Positions 37,179-45,214 of a stretch of 64,000 bases of DNA are shown in pieces; positions within the stretch are counted from its first letter, which is position 1; each line of letters begins with the position of its first letter. The stretch is from positions 682,001 through 746,000 of the forward strand of contig NZ_CP011132.1 of the NCBI RefSeq assembly GCF_000981805.1, in the 5' to 3' direction. The notes below the pieces were generated by a model that worked only from the letters and a program-made list of their open reading frames with translations, was not told where the DNA came from and made no database searches. Source of the DNA: Citrobacter amalonaticus Y19. GTDB lineage: Bacteria > Pseudomonadota > Gammaproteobacteria > Enterobacterales > Enterobacteriaceae. The position numbers and the translations under genes were made by a program.

Positions 37179-37829
37179 GCTTTCCGCCAGCGTTTTCAGC
37201 CAGCGGATGCCACTTTCTGGTGAGGTCATCACCGGGACGGGCGGAGGAGGGAGCTGTTGCAGAACGCGCGCCATCGATGCCTGCGCCAGCATTACGACAT
37301 CGGCCTGTTTATACGCGCTGTGCAATCCTTCGCTGACGATGCGATCGTGGGTTTCCATATCGCCCGCCAGCAGAGCGTGGAAAGCCTCTTCCATCAATAT
37401 CGGCGTCACCGCGCACTGCTTGCCGCTGGCCTGTACTTTGCGCTGCACGTATTCCAGCGTCGGTTTCATCGTGGTGGCGACGGTGGCCAGTACGGCAATG
37501 TTTTCACCCAGGCTAATGGCGCTTTCCACCATTGCGCAGTCGATACGGGCAAGTTGCAGCGGCGTCATAAACTGACACTGCTCAACCGCTGTGCCAATGG
37601 ACGAGCAGGCGGTGATGAAAATCTCACAATCTGCTTTTTCGGCAATATGGACGTAGTCGGCAATGCGCGCCGCAATGTTCGGCGTGACGCCCCCGGCTTT
37701 CATCACCTGTTTAATCATCGACTCTTCGACCAGGTGCATCACGTCCGCTTCTGGCATGATGTCCCCGATCAGTTGCTGCATCATGGCGAGCGTGGCGGAA
37801 CTGGTGTGAAGCATAGCGATCTTTTTCAT
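37173..37829 (-). CDS. Asp/Glu-racemase-fold protein with one catalytic cysteine
   Basis: 218 residues of the aspartate/glutamate/hydantoin racemase superfamily (two alpha/beta lobes). Lobe one has Cys75 in ITACSSIG; at the matching place in lobe two (DVVMLAQASMA) the usual Cys is Gln183. Members of this fold that keep one Cys include arylmalonate decarboxylase, so a decarboxylase or isomerase rather than a two-base racemase is possible. ATG at 37829 (MKKIAML) is chosen, with GGAG upstream; it overlaps the HbpS-like gene by four bases. It is the last gene of an eight-gene operon; its stop lies within a REP. Confidence 0.8.
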   Translation of the reverse strand: MKKIAMLHTSSATLAMMQQLIGDIMPEADVMHLVEESMIKQVMKAGGVTPNIAARIADYVHIAEKADCEIFITACSSIGTAVEQCQFMTPLQLARIDCAMVESAISLGENIAVLATVATTMKPTLEYVQRKVQASGKQCAVTPILMEEAFHALLAGDMETHDRIVSEGLHSAYKQADVVMLAQASMARVLQQLPPPPVPVMTSPESGIRWLKTLAESA

Positions 37830-38245
37830 TCTGCGATCTCCTTGAGCAAACATTCGGCAACGGCCATGGCCGCATCATGATCTTCCTGCGCGGACAGTCC
37901 ACCGACCGCGACGGCTCCCAGGCATTTACCGTTGTGAAGAATCGGTACGCCGCCGGGCAGCGCGGTAAAACGTGGGTCAGCAAAGTAGCTGATATCCAGC
38001 GACTCCTTTTGCAGGCGCTGTAGAAACGCCTGCGTGGTGCAGCCTAAACGGCTGCTGGTGCGCGCTTTGCGCTGTGTCAGCTCAATGGTTAACAGTTTGG
38101 CGTTATCCATACGGGCAAAGCTCAGTAACTCACCGTGGGCGTCGCACACTGCCGCGCTGAGCGGACGTTGCGTATAACGGGTGTCAGCGAGCTCGAGCGC
38201 ACAGTCTACCGCGCGTCGTGCCTGTTCCAGAGTTAAAGTCATCAT
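37826..38245 (-). CDS. HbpS/GlcG-family (DUF336) protein
   Basis: 139 residues with the GlcG/HbpS fold: AAVCDAHGELLSFARMDNA, then ALPGGVPILHNGKCLGAVAVGGLSAQEDHDAAMA by position near 95-128. Family members include the heme-binding HbpS of Streptomyces and GlcG of glycolate operons; small domains of this type often accompany sugar-acid or diol catabolism without a settled role. Tandem ATGs at 38245 and 38242; either could start. Four-base overlap with the downstream racemase-like gene; six bases after the transporter. Confidence 0.8.
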   Translation of the reverse strand: MMTLTLEQARRAVDCALELADTRYTQRPLSAAVCDAHGELLSFARMDNAKLLTIELTQRKARTSSRLGCTTQAFLQRLQKESLDISYFADPRFTALPGGVPILHNGKCLGAVAVGGLSAQEDHDAAMAVAECLLKEIAE

Positions 38246-38251
38246 TGTGAA

Positions 38252-39598
38252 TTATCCTTTTGACAGAGGTTCTGATACTGGCTGAGCAGACAAATTCTCG
38301 TTCTGTGCCTGCGCCTGTCGGGCATCTTTTTTGCGCCAGTAGTTAGCCAGCAGCGAGCCGCTGACGTTGCCGAGCGGCGTCATGACCGCAGAGGCGAGAC
38401 CGACGGTCGCCAGTTTGCCCATCGCGGCAGCAAGACCCGACGCCATACCGCCATTTTGCAGACCGACTTCGAAGGCCACCGTCCGCGCTGACTGGACATC
38501 CATGCGGAACACCCAACGGCTCATCAGATAGCCAATCAGGAAGCCACCGAGGTTGTGCATCAGCATGGCGAAGCAGAGCAGGAAACCGACCTGCACCAGG
38601 TTGTCACGCCCGGCGGCGGCCGCGGTAGTGGTGAAGAAAATGATGCCCATCATCGAGATGGTCGGCATGACTTTCTTAACGCCGACCACGCGGCTGTAGA
38701 GCCAGTTGTAGAACAGCGCCCAGATAATCCCGCCTGCCACAAAGTTCAGCACCACTGCGTACATTTGTGCGTCGGCGCTGGCGCTGCCAAACAGCGAGTC
38801 CCAACCCCCGGCAATCATATACAGCAGCCAGACGGCGCTGATCCCGGCCAGAATTTGCACGGTACGACGTCCCTGCACACCGGCATAGGTTTTCAGGTAG
38901 TCGTGTAAAATCGCCGCGCCAATTGGGATCAACACGATTTTCACCACGTCCATTACCATCGCGGTGAGCTGAATGTCGATCATCGATCCAGCCAGCAGAT
39001 TCACCCACAGCGGCGTCATCACCGTCGCCGCCAGCGTCGAGACTGCGGCGATAGAGACCGCCAGCGCCAGGTTGGCGTTAGCGATATACACCATGACGGT
39101 GGAGGAGAGCCCGCTGGGGCAGGAACCAATCAGCAGAATGCCCACTGCCACTTCCGGTGGGAAGTCAAAGAGCAGCGTGATGCTCAGGCCAAGCAAAGGC
39201 ATGATGACGAAATGGCAGAAGGTGCCGATAAACACCGCCCATGGCATTTTGGCAACGTCGATAAAATCCTGAATCGTGAGTTTGGTCCCCATACTGAACA
39301 TGGTCGCCTGGATCACTAAAAAGACGATCCACTTATGCGTGATGTTGAATCCGCCCCAGACGATCAGATCGGTTGACCAGGTCATCGCGGCGACAAAGCC
39401 GGCGATGATCCACAGGGTAAACTGGTAGCTGCGAAGACCAGGCCAATGGCCTGCGCCAGCCGCGAAGCCTGCCGTCAGCATTACCAGCCCCGGCTGCCAG
39501 AGGGCGGGAGACTGCATCAGCGCGCCAATCGCCGCCAGTGCGCCACCGGCGATGCAGACGCCCAGTCCGGTTTTGTGAATAACGGTCGTGATAGTCAT
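38252..39598 (-). CDS. Bile acid:sodium symporter (BASS) family transporter
   Basis: 448 residues with a long N-terminal part of about four membrane segments, then the BASS/SBF core (about 85-420): KWIVFLVIQATMFSMGTKL, GSCPSGLSSTVMVYIANANLALA and EVGLQNGGMASGLA are the conserved crossover and sodium-site regions. A sodium-coupled importer of an organic anion is likely. It takes the place occupied by the GntP-type permease YgbN in the related E. coli ygb locus, so the imported acid is probably the operon's substrate. Confidence 0.85.
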   Translation of the reverse strand: MTITTVIHKTGLGVCIAGGALAAIGALMQSPALWQPGLVMLTAGFAAGAGHWPGLRSYQFTLWIIAGFVAAMTWSTDLIVWGGFNITHKWIVFLVIQATMFSMGTKLTIQDFIDVAKMPWAVFIGTFCHFVIMPLLGLSITLLFDFPPEVAVGILLIGSCPSGLSSTVMVYIANANLALAVSIAAVSTLAATVMTPLWVNLLAGSMIDIQLTAMVMDVVKIVLIPIGAAILHDYLKTYAGVQGRRTVQILAGISAVWLLYMIAGGWDSLFGSASADAQMYAVVLNFVAGGIIWALFYNWLYSRVVGVKKVMPTISMMGIIFFTTTAAAAGRDNLVQVGFLLCFAMLMHNLGGFLIGYLMSRWVFRMDVQSARTVAFEVGLQNGGMASGLAAAMGKLATVGLASAVMTPLGNVSGSLLANYWRKKDARQAQAQNENLSAQPVSEPLSKG

Positions 39599-39622
39599 GA
39601 TGAAATGTCCTTTCTCTCGTTA

Positions 39623-40432
39623 TTACTGTCGTGGTGGAATAGCTAACATTTGCCGCGCAATATCCGGCGTGGCGACCTTTTTATCCATACTGCGAATAAG
39701 CGTGGCGAGTTTGGCAACCTGCTGATAATTATGCTGGGCTTTTTCTTCGGCGCTTAAATAATAGCTGTCTTCAAAACCAATTCTCACTTCACTGGCGCCC
39801 ATACCGACCGCTGCTGCAATAATGTCGAAGTTCTTGCGGCCAAAATGCGTAATTCCCCACAAGGCGTCACGTGGAATCATGCTCCGCAAGGCTATTAATG
39901 CATCAACCGTCGCCGGCGAACTTCCACGATGTCCGAGCACAATATTGAATAACATGGGTTTTGTGAACTGAATTTTTTCTTCCAGCGCCAGAATGTTATT
40001 AATCATTCCTATTTCAAAGACTTCAAATTCAGGAATAATGGAACGCTGGGTAATTTGTCGGGAACAATATTCGACGTCCGGTCCGGGATTAAAATACACG
40101 GCATCGCCGAGGTTAACGGAGCCGACATTCAGCGAGGCCATTTCGACGCCGGGACAATCCAGCGGCGCACAGCGCTCGGCAATCGACATCGAGGAGACGC
40201 CACCGGTGGAGGCCTGAATGATCAGGTCGGAATGGCGCATGACGTTATCGATCGTCGCCTGAAAATCCGTGGTGTCCGGCGTCAGGCGACCCTGCTTATC
40301 GCGAACGTGTAAATGCACTATTGCCGCACCATGTTCGACGCTGGCTAATATTTCCTGCGCCAGTTCTTCGGGTATAACTCTGGGGCAATCCGCGGCAACG
40401 GGTGCCAGCGAGATAATAACAGTATCCGACAT
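39623..40432 (-). CDS. BKACE (DUF849) beta-keto acid cleavage enzyme
   Basis: 269-residue TIM-barrel zinc enzyme of the 3-keto-5-aminohexanoate-cleavage family. HLHVRDKQGR supplies the metal histidines His40 and His42; the Glu and Arg region SEVRIGFEDSYYL is near the C-terminus. Family reaction: a beta-keto acid plus acetyl-CoA gives acetoacetate and a new CoA ester. The keto acid used here is unknown. It is somewhat shorter than typical BKACE proteins as I recall them. A 24-base gap leads to the transporter gene. Confidence 0.87.
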   Translation of the reverse strand: MSDTVIISLAPVAADCPRVIPEELAQEILASVEHGAAIVHLHVRDKQGRLTPDTTDFQATIDNVMRHSDLIIQASTGGVSSMSIAERCAPLDCPGVEMASLNVGSVNLGDAVYFNPGPDVEYCSRQITQRSIIPEFEVFEIGMINNILALEEKIQFTKPMLFNIVLGHRGSSPATVDALIALRSMIPRDALWGITHFGRKNFDIIAAAVGMGASEVRIGFEDSYYLSAEEKAQHNYQQVAKLATLIRSMDKKVATPDIARQMLAIPPRQ

Positions 40433-40468
40433 GTGTTCCTCCGGTTTTCCGGTACAGAGATATTAAAA

Positions 40469-41245
40469 TTATAAGTACGGTGTCATCCAGCGTAACGATT
40501 CGGGCCCTGGTGTTGACGGTTTATATTCACAACCCATCCAGCCCTGATAACCTGTCTGCTTAATAAATTCAAAGAGCCATGCTTCGTTTAATTCTCCCGT
40601 TCCCGGTTCATGGCGACCTGGCACGGAAGCAATCTGAAAGTGTTTAATTATCGGTAAATAACGTTCAATAAGATGCGCAACATTACCGTGTATTTTTTGG
40701 CAGTGATAAATATCAAACTGTAAGCCGATATTTTCCCTGGCCACTTTGTTAATCAGACTTTCGGCCAGTGGAAAGCTGTCGACGACATAACCTGGCATAT
40801 CCTGCGGATTTAAGGGTTCAATCAGCACGTCGATTCCGGTCTCGACCATGACGTCACAGGCGATACGCAGTCGTTCGGTTAACCGTTCATGCTGGGCGCT
40901 GACGGAAAGTGTGTCCACGCGCAGCCCAGCCATGACGTGCACCTTGCGACAACCCAACGCCGTGGCGTAATCGCGGGCAATCATCAGACTGTGATGAAAT
41001 TCCTCATCACGATCCGGCAGGGATGCCAGCCCACGTTCGCCTGCCAGCCAGTTACCCGCCGGTGCATTCATTAACGCCACGGGCAGACCGGTTTCCCGCT
41101 GTGCTGCCAGCAGAACATCCAGCGGATGCTGCCAGAGAAACAACCCTTCAACGCCGTGGAAACCCGCCGCCTTTGCGGCCTGAAAGCGCCCGGCAATGGG
41201 GCGTTCGCAAAACAGCCAGTCGAGGTTAGCCGCTAACTTCAGCAT
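40469..41245 (-). CDS. otnI: Hydroxypyruvate-isomerase-family sugar isomerase (OtnI-like)
   Basis: 258-residue TIM barrel of the AP-endonuclease-2/hydroxypyruvate isomerase family. It begins MLKLAANLDWLF; IEPLNPQDMPGYVV carries the first metal Glu, QFDIYHCQKIHGN the Asp/His and GCEYKP the final Glu. OtnI converts 2-oxo-tetronate to 3-oxo-tetronate in the four-carbon acid pathway. ATG at 41245 is chosen over 41269 on homology and a GGGAGGG site; it lies inside the DeoR gene end (20-base overlap). Confidence 0.82.
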   Translation of the reverse strand: MLKLAANLDWLFCERPIAGRFQAAKAAGFHGVEGLFLWQHPLDVLLAAQRETGLPVALMNAPAGNWLAGERGLASLPDRDEEFHHSLMIARDYATALGCRKVHVMAGLRVDTLSVSAQHERLTERLRIACDVMVETGIDVLIEPLNPQDMPGYVVDSFPLAESLINKVARENIGLQFDIYHCQKIHGNVAHLIERYLPIIKHFQIASVPGRHEPGTGELNEAWLFEFIKQTGYQGWMGCEYKPSTPGPESLRWMTPYL

Positions 41246-42035
41246 GGTGCGTTCCCTCCCGACAATCAACCAGATGCAGCTTCACGCCCTGGCTGGCAAT
41301 GGTGTCCTGCGCCACGTCGGGCAACTGGTTATCCGAAATAATATCGGTCAGTTGATCCAGCGAGCAGATGTGGAACATCCCGTATTTGCCAAATTTACTG
41401 CTGTCGCAGACCAGCACCCGACGGCGGGAAACGGTGAGCACCGCCTCTTTCACCGAGGCCTTGCCCTCGCTGGGAGTCGACATACCGCGTTCGGTATCCC
41501 ACGAGGATGAGCTGAGAAACGCCACGTCGATGTTAATCGTGCGCAGAAAACTGGCAGCGCTTTTCCCGAGGCAGGAACGGTTGCGCTGATCCACCAGTCC
41601 CCCGGTGTGATACAGCGTGATGTGCGGCATGTCCATCAGATAGTGGCTGATGGAAAAATCGTTCGTCACGACCGTCAGGTTGAAGCAGTGGCTGGCAGCG
41701 ACCGCTTTCGCCACTTCAAACAGTGAGGTGCCGGCATCCAGATACAGCGTTTGCCCTGGTTCTATCAGCATTGCGGCAAGCTGTCCCATCCGCCGCTTCA
41801 CATCATGATGCAGTTCGGCCTTTTCACGCCACGGCAGCTCCGATTTCAGCAGATTGTTGAGTTTCACCCCGCCGTTGATCGAGATGACTTTGCCTTCTTC
41901 TTCCAGCAACTGGATATCGCGACGCACGGTCATGTGCGACACGCTCATCAGATCCGCCAGCTCATTAAAAGAGGCGACGTTTTTTTCATGCACGTAGCGG
42001 TAGATAAAATCACGTCGTTGTTCGGGGATCATCAT
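41226..42035 (-). CDS. DeoR-family transcriptional regulator
   Basis: 269 residues: N-terminal winged HTH (QRRDFIYRYVHEKNVASFNELADLMSVSHMTVRRDIQLLEEEG by position 5-48) and a C-terminal DeoR sensor domain with a sugar-phosphate-isomerase fold (LYLDAGTSLFEVAKA, VVTNDFSI, SSSSWD, KFGK). Members of this family respond to phosphorylated sugar intermediates. Two ATGs at 42035 and 42032; the second has better spacing from GAGG. Located inside the operon, so it probably autoregulates it, most likely as a repressor. Confidence 0.88.
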   Translation of the reverse strand: MMIPEQRRDFIYRYVHEKNVASFNELADLMSVSHMTVRRDIQLLEEEGKVISINGGVKLNNLLKSELPWREKAELHHDVKRRMGQLAAMLIEPGQTLYLDAGTSLFEVAKAVAASHCFNLTVVTNDFSISHYLMDMPHITLYHTGGLVDQRNRSCLGKSAASFLRTINIDVAFLSSSSWDTERGMSTPSEGKASVKEAVLTVSRRRVLVCDSSKFGKYGMFHICSLDQLTDIISDNQLPDVAQDTIASQGVKLHLVDCREGTHHAEVSG

Positions 42036-42041
42036 TTCACC

Positions 42042-42686
42042 TCACGCTTGCCGGGATGACTGAAGTTCGGCTACCGCTTCCGCCGTTAGCGGCACGTAAC
42101 CGAGGGGTTTTAAGGTCAGCCAGATCCGGGCGCTATCTTCCAGCTCTTCGGCATTAAACACCGCCTCACGGAGTGAGCGGCCACTGACTACCGGGCCGTG
42201 ATTGGCCAGTAGCGCCGCGGTATGGTCCGCCGCAATCTCGCTGAGTGCGCTGGCAATGCCTTCATGACCGGGTTTGAAATAGGGCAGAAGCGGCAACTGC
42301 CCGACGCGCATCACGTAGTATGGCGTTAACGGCGGCAGACAGTTTTCCGGCGTGCTGCACGGCAGACAAGAGAGGGCAGTCAGCCACGGCGAATGCAGAT
42401 GAACTACCGCGCCGCAGGCCGGGCGATGACGGTACCAGGCCAGGTGCATAGGCACCTCTTTTGATGGCTTATCGCCACTCAGGTGAACGCCGTTAGCATC
42501 CAGTTTACTGAGCGTGGCGGCGTCCAGTTCTCCCAGGCAGGAGTTGGTCGGTGTGACCAGATAGCCACCGTCCGGCAGCCTTACGCTCAGGTTGCCCGAG
42601 CCGCCGCTGCTGAAGCCGCGCATAAACAGAGAGCGACCATAATGCACCAGCTGTTCACGGAGTTGCTGTTCGGTAAGCGGGTTCAT
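42042..42686 (-). CDS. otnC: Class II aldolase-family decarboxylase (OtnC-like)
   Basis: 214 residues, the fuculose-phosphate-aldolase/adducin fold. Zinc ligands His96 and His98 in VVHLHSPW and His163 in ANHGPV; Glu77 is the likely catalytic acid. The closest described relatives are OtnC enzymes, which decarboxylate 3-oxo-tetronate 4-phosphate to dihydroxyacetone phosphate. Its ATG overlaps the kinase stop by four bases, a normal OtnK-OtnC arrangement. Confidence 0.85.
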   Translation of the reverse strand: MNPLTEQQLREQLVHYGRSLFMRGFSSGGSGNLSVRLPDGGYLVTPTNSCLGELDAATLSKLDANGVHLSGDKPSKEVPMHLAWYRHRPACGAVVHLHSPWLTALSCLPCSTPENCLPPLTPYYVMRVGQLPLLPYFKPGHEGIASALSEIAADHTAALLANHGPVVSGRSLREAVFNAEELEDSARIWLTLKPLGYVPLTAEAVAELQSSRQA

Positions 42687-43948
42687 GATGTGTGCTCCTG
42701 CGCGGTAAAAAAGAAGTCTTCGTCACCGAAGTTGCCTGACTTTAGCGCCAGCGCTAACGGTGGTTCGGCGGAAAACACCCAGGGGACACCGGGGGCGATG
42801 GCTTTACCGACCGCCAGTCGCGACACCTGTAACGCTTCCACTACGGTGCCGGAGGTTTCGCCGCCCGCGACGATAAAACCGTTCACGCCTGCGGCCTGCA
42901 GTTTGGCTGTCAGTCTGGCAAAGGTATGTTCAATCGCCCGGCTGGCAGGCTGCTCGCCATACTCCTGTTGAATGCGTTTAAGCGCTTCCGGCGGCTGGGT
43001 GGCGTAAATCAACGGGGCAAGCGCGTCATCGACATGCGCCATCGCCCACAGCGATAACTCATCGCTGTAACGTTCTGCGTCTGTCAGGCAGCGCGCCACG
43101 TCGAGTAAACGGGATGCAGCCTGCGCCTTATAGCGGTTCACCTGGCGGTTGCTCATGGTCGAACAGCTTCCGGAAAAGACCACCGTTTTTGCAGGCGTCG
43201 GGAAAGGATGTGCCGCTTCCTGCCCACGCTGCGGGGTGGCGCAGGCGGCCAGTGCGCCGCCCAGTCCGGAACCGCCCGCCAGCAGCGGCGTATGACGCAA
43301 GGCCTGAGCGAGCGTGTGCAGATCGGCTTCGCTGAAGGTATCCACGATCACATGGCGTACCCCTTCAGACTGACAGCGGTCCAGCGCGTGAGTGACCGCT
43401 TCCACACCTTTTTGAATTGTGCTGAGGTCGATGCGCCCGACGGTGCGGGGTGTTTGCGCCGCGAGCAGTCGAATCAGGTTCGCGTCGGTCATCGGGTTGA
43501 GCGGATGTTTCTCCATGCCGGATTCGTTCAGCAATACGCCATTCACAAACAGATGTCCGTGGATCACCGTCCGTCCGTTTTGCGGCAGGGCGGGACAGTG
43601 AATGATATACGGCGTGTGCATGGCTTCCATCAGCGCATCGCTGACCGGACCGATATTACCGGCAGGGGTGGAATCAAAAGTGGAACAATATTTGAAGTAA
43701 ATCTGCTGCGCACCGGCTGTGTTGTGCAGCCATTGCCAGCAGCGTAATGATTGATCGATAGCCTGGTCAGCCGCCAGAGAACGGCTTTTAAGCGAGATGA
43801 CAATCGCGTCGACCTCTTCATTCCACGGCTGTGCGGCGTCTGGCATACCGGGCAGCAGTGCGACTCGCCAGCCTTGTTCAGCCATAAAACTTGCTATATC
43901 CGTTGCGCCAGTAAAGTCGTCGGCGATAACACCTGTCGTGACGGGCAT
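42683..43948 (-). CDS. otnK: Four-carbon acid sugar kinase (OtnK-like, YgbK family)
   Basis: 421-residue kinase of the DUF1537/Four-Carbon-acid-Sugar-kinase family. The N-terminal domain has GVIADDFTGATDIA with the substrate acidic pair, KYCSTFDSTPAGNIGP binds the acid, and the C-terminal nucleotide part has FSGSCSTMSNRQV and VAGGETSGTVVEAL. OtnK phosphorylates 3-oxo-tetronate. It is the first gene of the operon, divergent from the PocR-like regulator. The LtnD-type dehydrogenase usually beside it is absent. Confidence 0.88.
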   Translation of the reverse strand: MPVTTGVIADDFTGATDIASFMAEQGWRVALLPGMPDAAQPWNEEVDAIVISLKSRSLAADQAIDQSLRCWQWLHNTAGAQQIYFKYCSTFDSTPAGNIGPVSDALMEAMHTPYIIHCPALPQNGRTVIHGHLFVNGVLLNESGMEKHPLNPMTDANLIRLLAAQTPRTVGRIDLSTIQKGVEAVTHALDRCQSEGVRHVIVDTFSEADLHTLAQALRHTPLLAGGSGLGGALAACATPQRGQEAAHPFPTPAKTVVFSGSCSTMSNRQVNRYKAQAASRLLDVARCLTDAERYSDELSLWAMAHVDDALAPLIYATQPPEALKRIQQEYGEQPASRAIEHTFARLTAKLQAAGVNGFIVAGGETSGTVVEALQVSRLAVGKAIAPGVPWVFSAEPPLALALKSGNFGDEDFFFTAQEHTS

Positions 43949-44320
43949 ACATCCACTCCGTTCAGATTGTCTGGTAATTGAGCCTATTATTCAGGAGCGC
44001 GTTTCACATTCACATGATGATTCTCACAAATAAGCACATCATAAAATTGTATGAATATGTGGTAACTCAATGAAAATAATGGATAAAATTTAAATTCACA
44101 TTGAAATAAAGCTCACAGGGTGGTGTGAAGATTCGTTAATCTTTGGGAAATGTTGTCACAACAGCCGTAGGACAGGTTTTGAGGAGACGGGACGCCGCTC
44201 TTGCAATTTGATCATAATCACCTGAATAAATGAGATTATTTTTTGCGGTCAGGGTCATTCTTTCCCCCGGCTAAATTCTGCATATTAGCGACGTTATCCA
44301 GACCACGGGCGGAGCGTAAC
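43949..44320. promoter_or_regulatory. Divergent control region between the otnK operon and the PocR-like gene
   Basis: 372 bases, AT-rich, no gene seen. It holds six copies of a TCACA/TGTGA half site: TTCACAT at 44003 and 44009, TCTCACAA at 44022, TTCACATT at 44095, GCTCACAG at 44111 and GTGTGAAG at 44123. They could be CRP half-sites or operators for the DeoR regulator. No unambiguous promoter hexamers were identified. Confidence 0.5.
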
Positions 44321-45214
44321 GTGCCTCAGCATATTCAGGACGATGTCTTACACACTTTTTACTCCCTGGCAGAGGTGTTTGCTAAGGCGACAGGGCTTGC
44401 CGCTGTCGTGGTGGACATTAATGGTCGGGAAATTTCCGCCTGTCATAATTTTAATTCTTTCTGTTCATTACTGCGTACCGATCCGCGATATCAAAAAAGT
44501 TGTCAGAAATGTGACAAATATTGCGCTTTTGAAGGACTGAAAGAAGAAAAAACCAGAATACTCTGCTGTCATGCGGGGTTGAGTTTTTTCTCTATGCCAT
44601 TAATTCGTCAGGGGCATCTGCTGGGATTTATTATTTGTGGTCAGGTGCGCGCAAAGTATCCGGAATATAAAACCATTGTCATTGATGACGATCGGCAATG
44701 GGATTACGATCCCAAAATTAAATCAGCCTGGAGTCAGGTTGCCGTTGTTGAAAATAATCATCTGGTGGCGGCGGCAAACCTGCTCAGTTTTATTATTAAT
44801 AATCTTAATCCGGTACAGAGTACAACGCTGAGCAATACCGATGTGCAGTTGAGTGATCTGCGCTTGTCGGCAATGGAGCTTTCGCGTCACGAAAAGAAAC
44901 TGGTCGCGGCACTGCGTTATATCGATGAGCACTTGTACGAGGAGCTGACGCTGGAGTCGGTGGCGGCACATGTCTGTTTAAGTGCTAACTACTTTAGCCG
45001 CTTCTTTAAGAAACGGCAGGGCGTGAATTTTAAAACCTGGGTGAGTCAGAAAAAAATGCAGCGGGCGAGTGAGTTACTGTGCGATCCGACGAACTCTATC
45101 GACAGCATCGCCCGGAAACTTCAGTATGCGCAGACCAGCTACTTTTGTCGGGTGTTCCGGGCGGCTCACCAGACCTCTCCGCAGTCATTCCGTCATGAAC
45201 AACTTTCGCTGTAG
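44321..45214 (+). CDS. PocR-like AraC-family regulator (GTG start)
   Basis: 297 residues. The N-terminal PocR sensor domain (about 1-160) has TGLAAVVVDINGREIS and the Cys-rich stretch CQKCDKYC..CCHAGLSFFSMPL..LLGFIICGQV. The C-terminal AraC HTH follows (about 195-297, LTLESVAAHVCLSANYFSRFFKK by position, SIDSIARKLQYAQTSYF). Salmonella PocR activates pdu and cob genes with 1,2-propanediol. Here the neighbours suggest control of the adjacent B12-dependent glutamate or sugar-acid genes, with a different ligand. GTG at 44321 has GGAG six bases upstream; an ATG at 44243 is possible. It overlaps cobA tail to tail by 22 bases. Confidence 0.85.
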   Translation: MPQHIQDDVLHTFYSLAEVFAKATGLAAVVVDINGREISACHNFNSFCSLLRTDPRYQKSCQKCDKYCAFEGLKEEKTRILCCHAGLSFFSMPLIRQGHLLGFIICGQVRAKYPEYKTIVIDDDRQWDYDPKIKSAWSQVAVVENNHLVAAANLLSFIINNLNPVQSTTLSNTDVQLSDLRLSAMELSRHEKKLVAALRYIDEHLYEELTLESVAAHVCLSANYFSRFFKKRQGVNFKTWVSQKKMQRASELLCDPTNSIDSIARKLQYAQTSYFCRVFRAAHQTSPQSFRHEQLSL

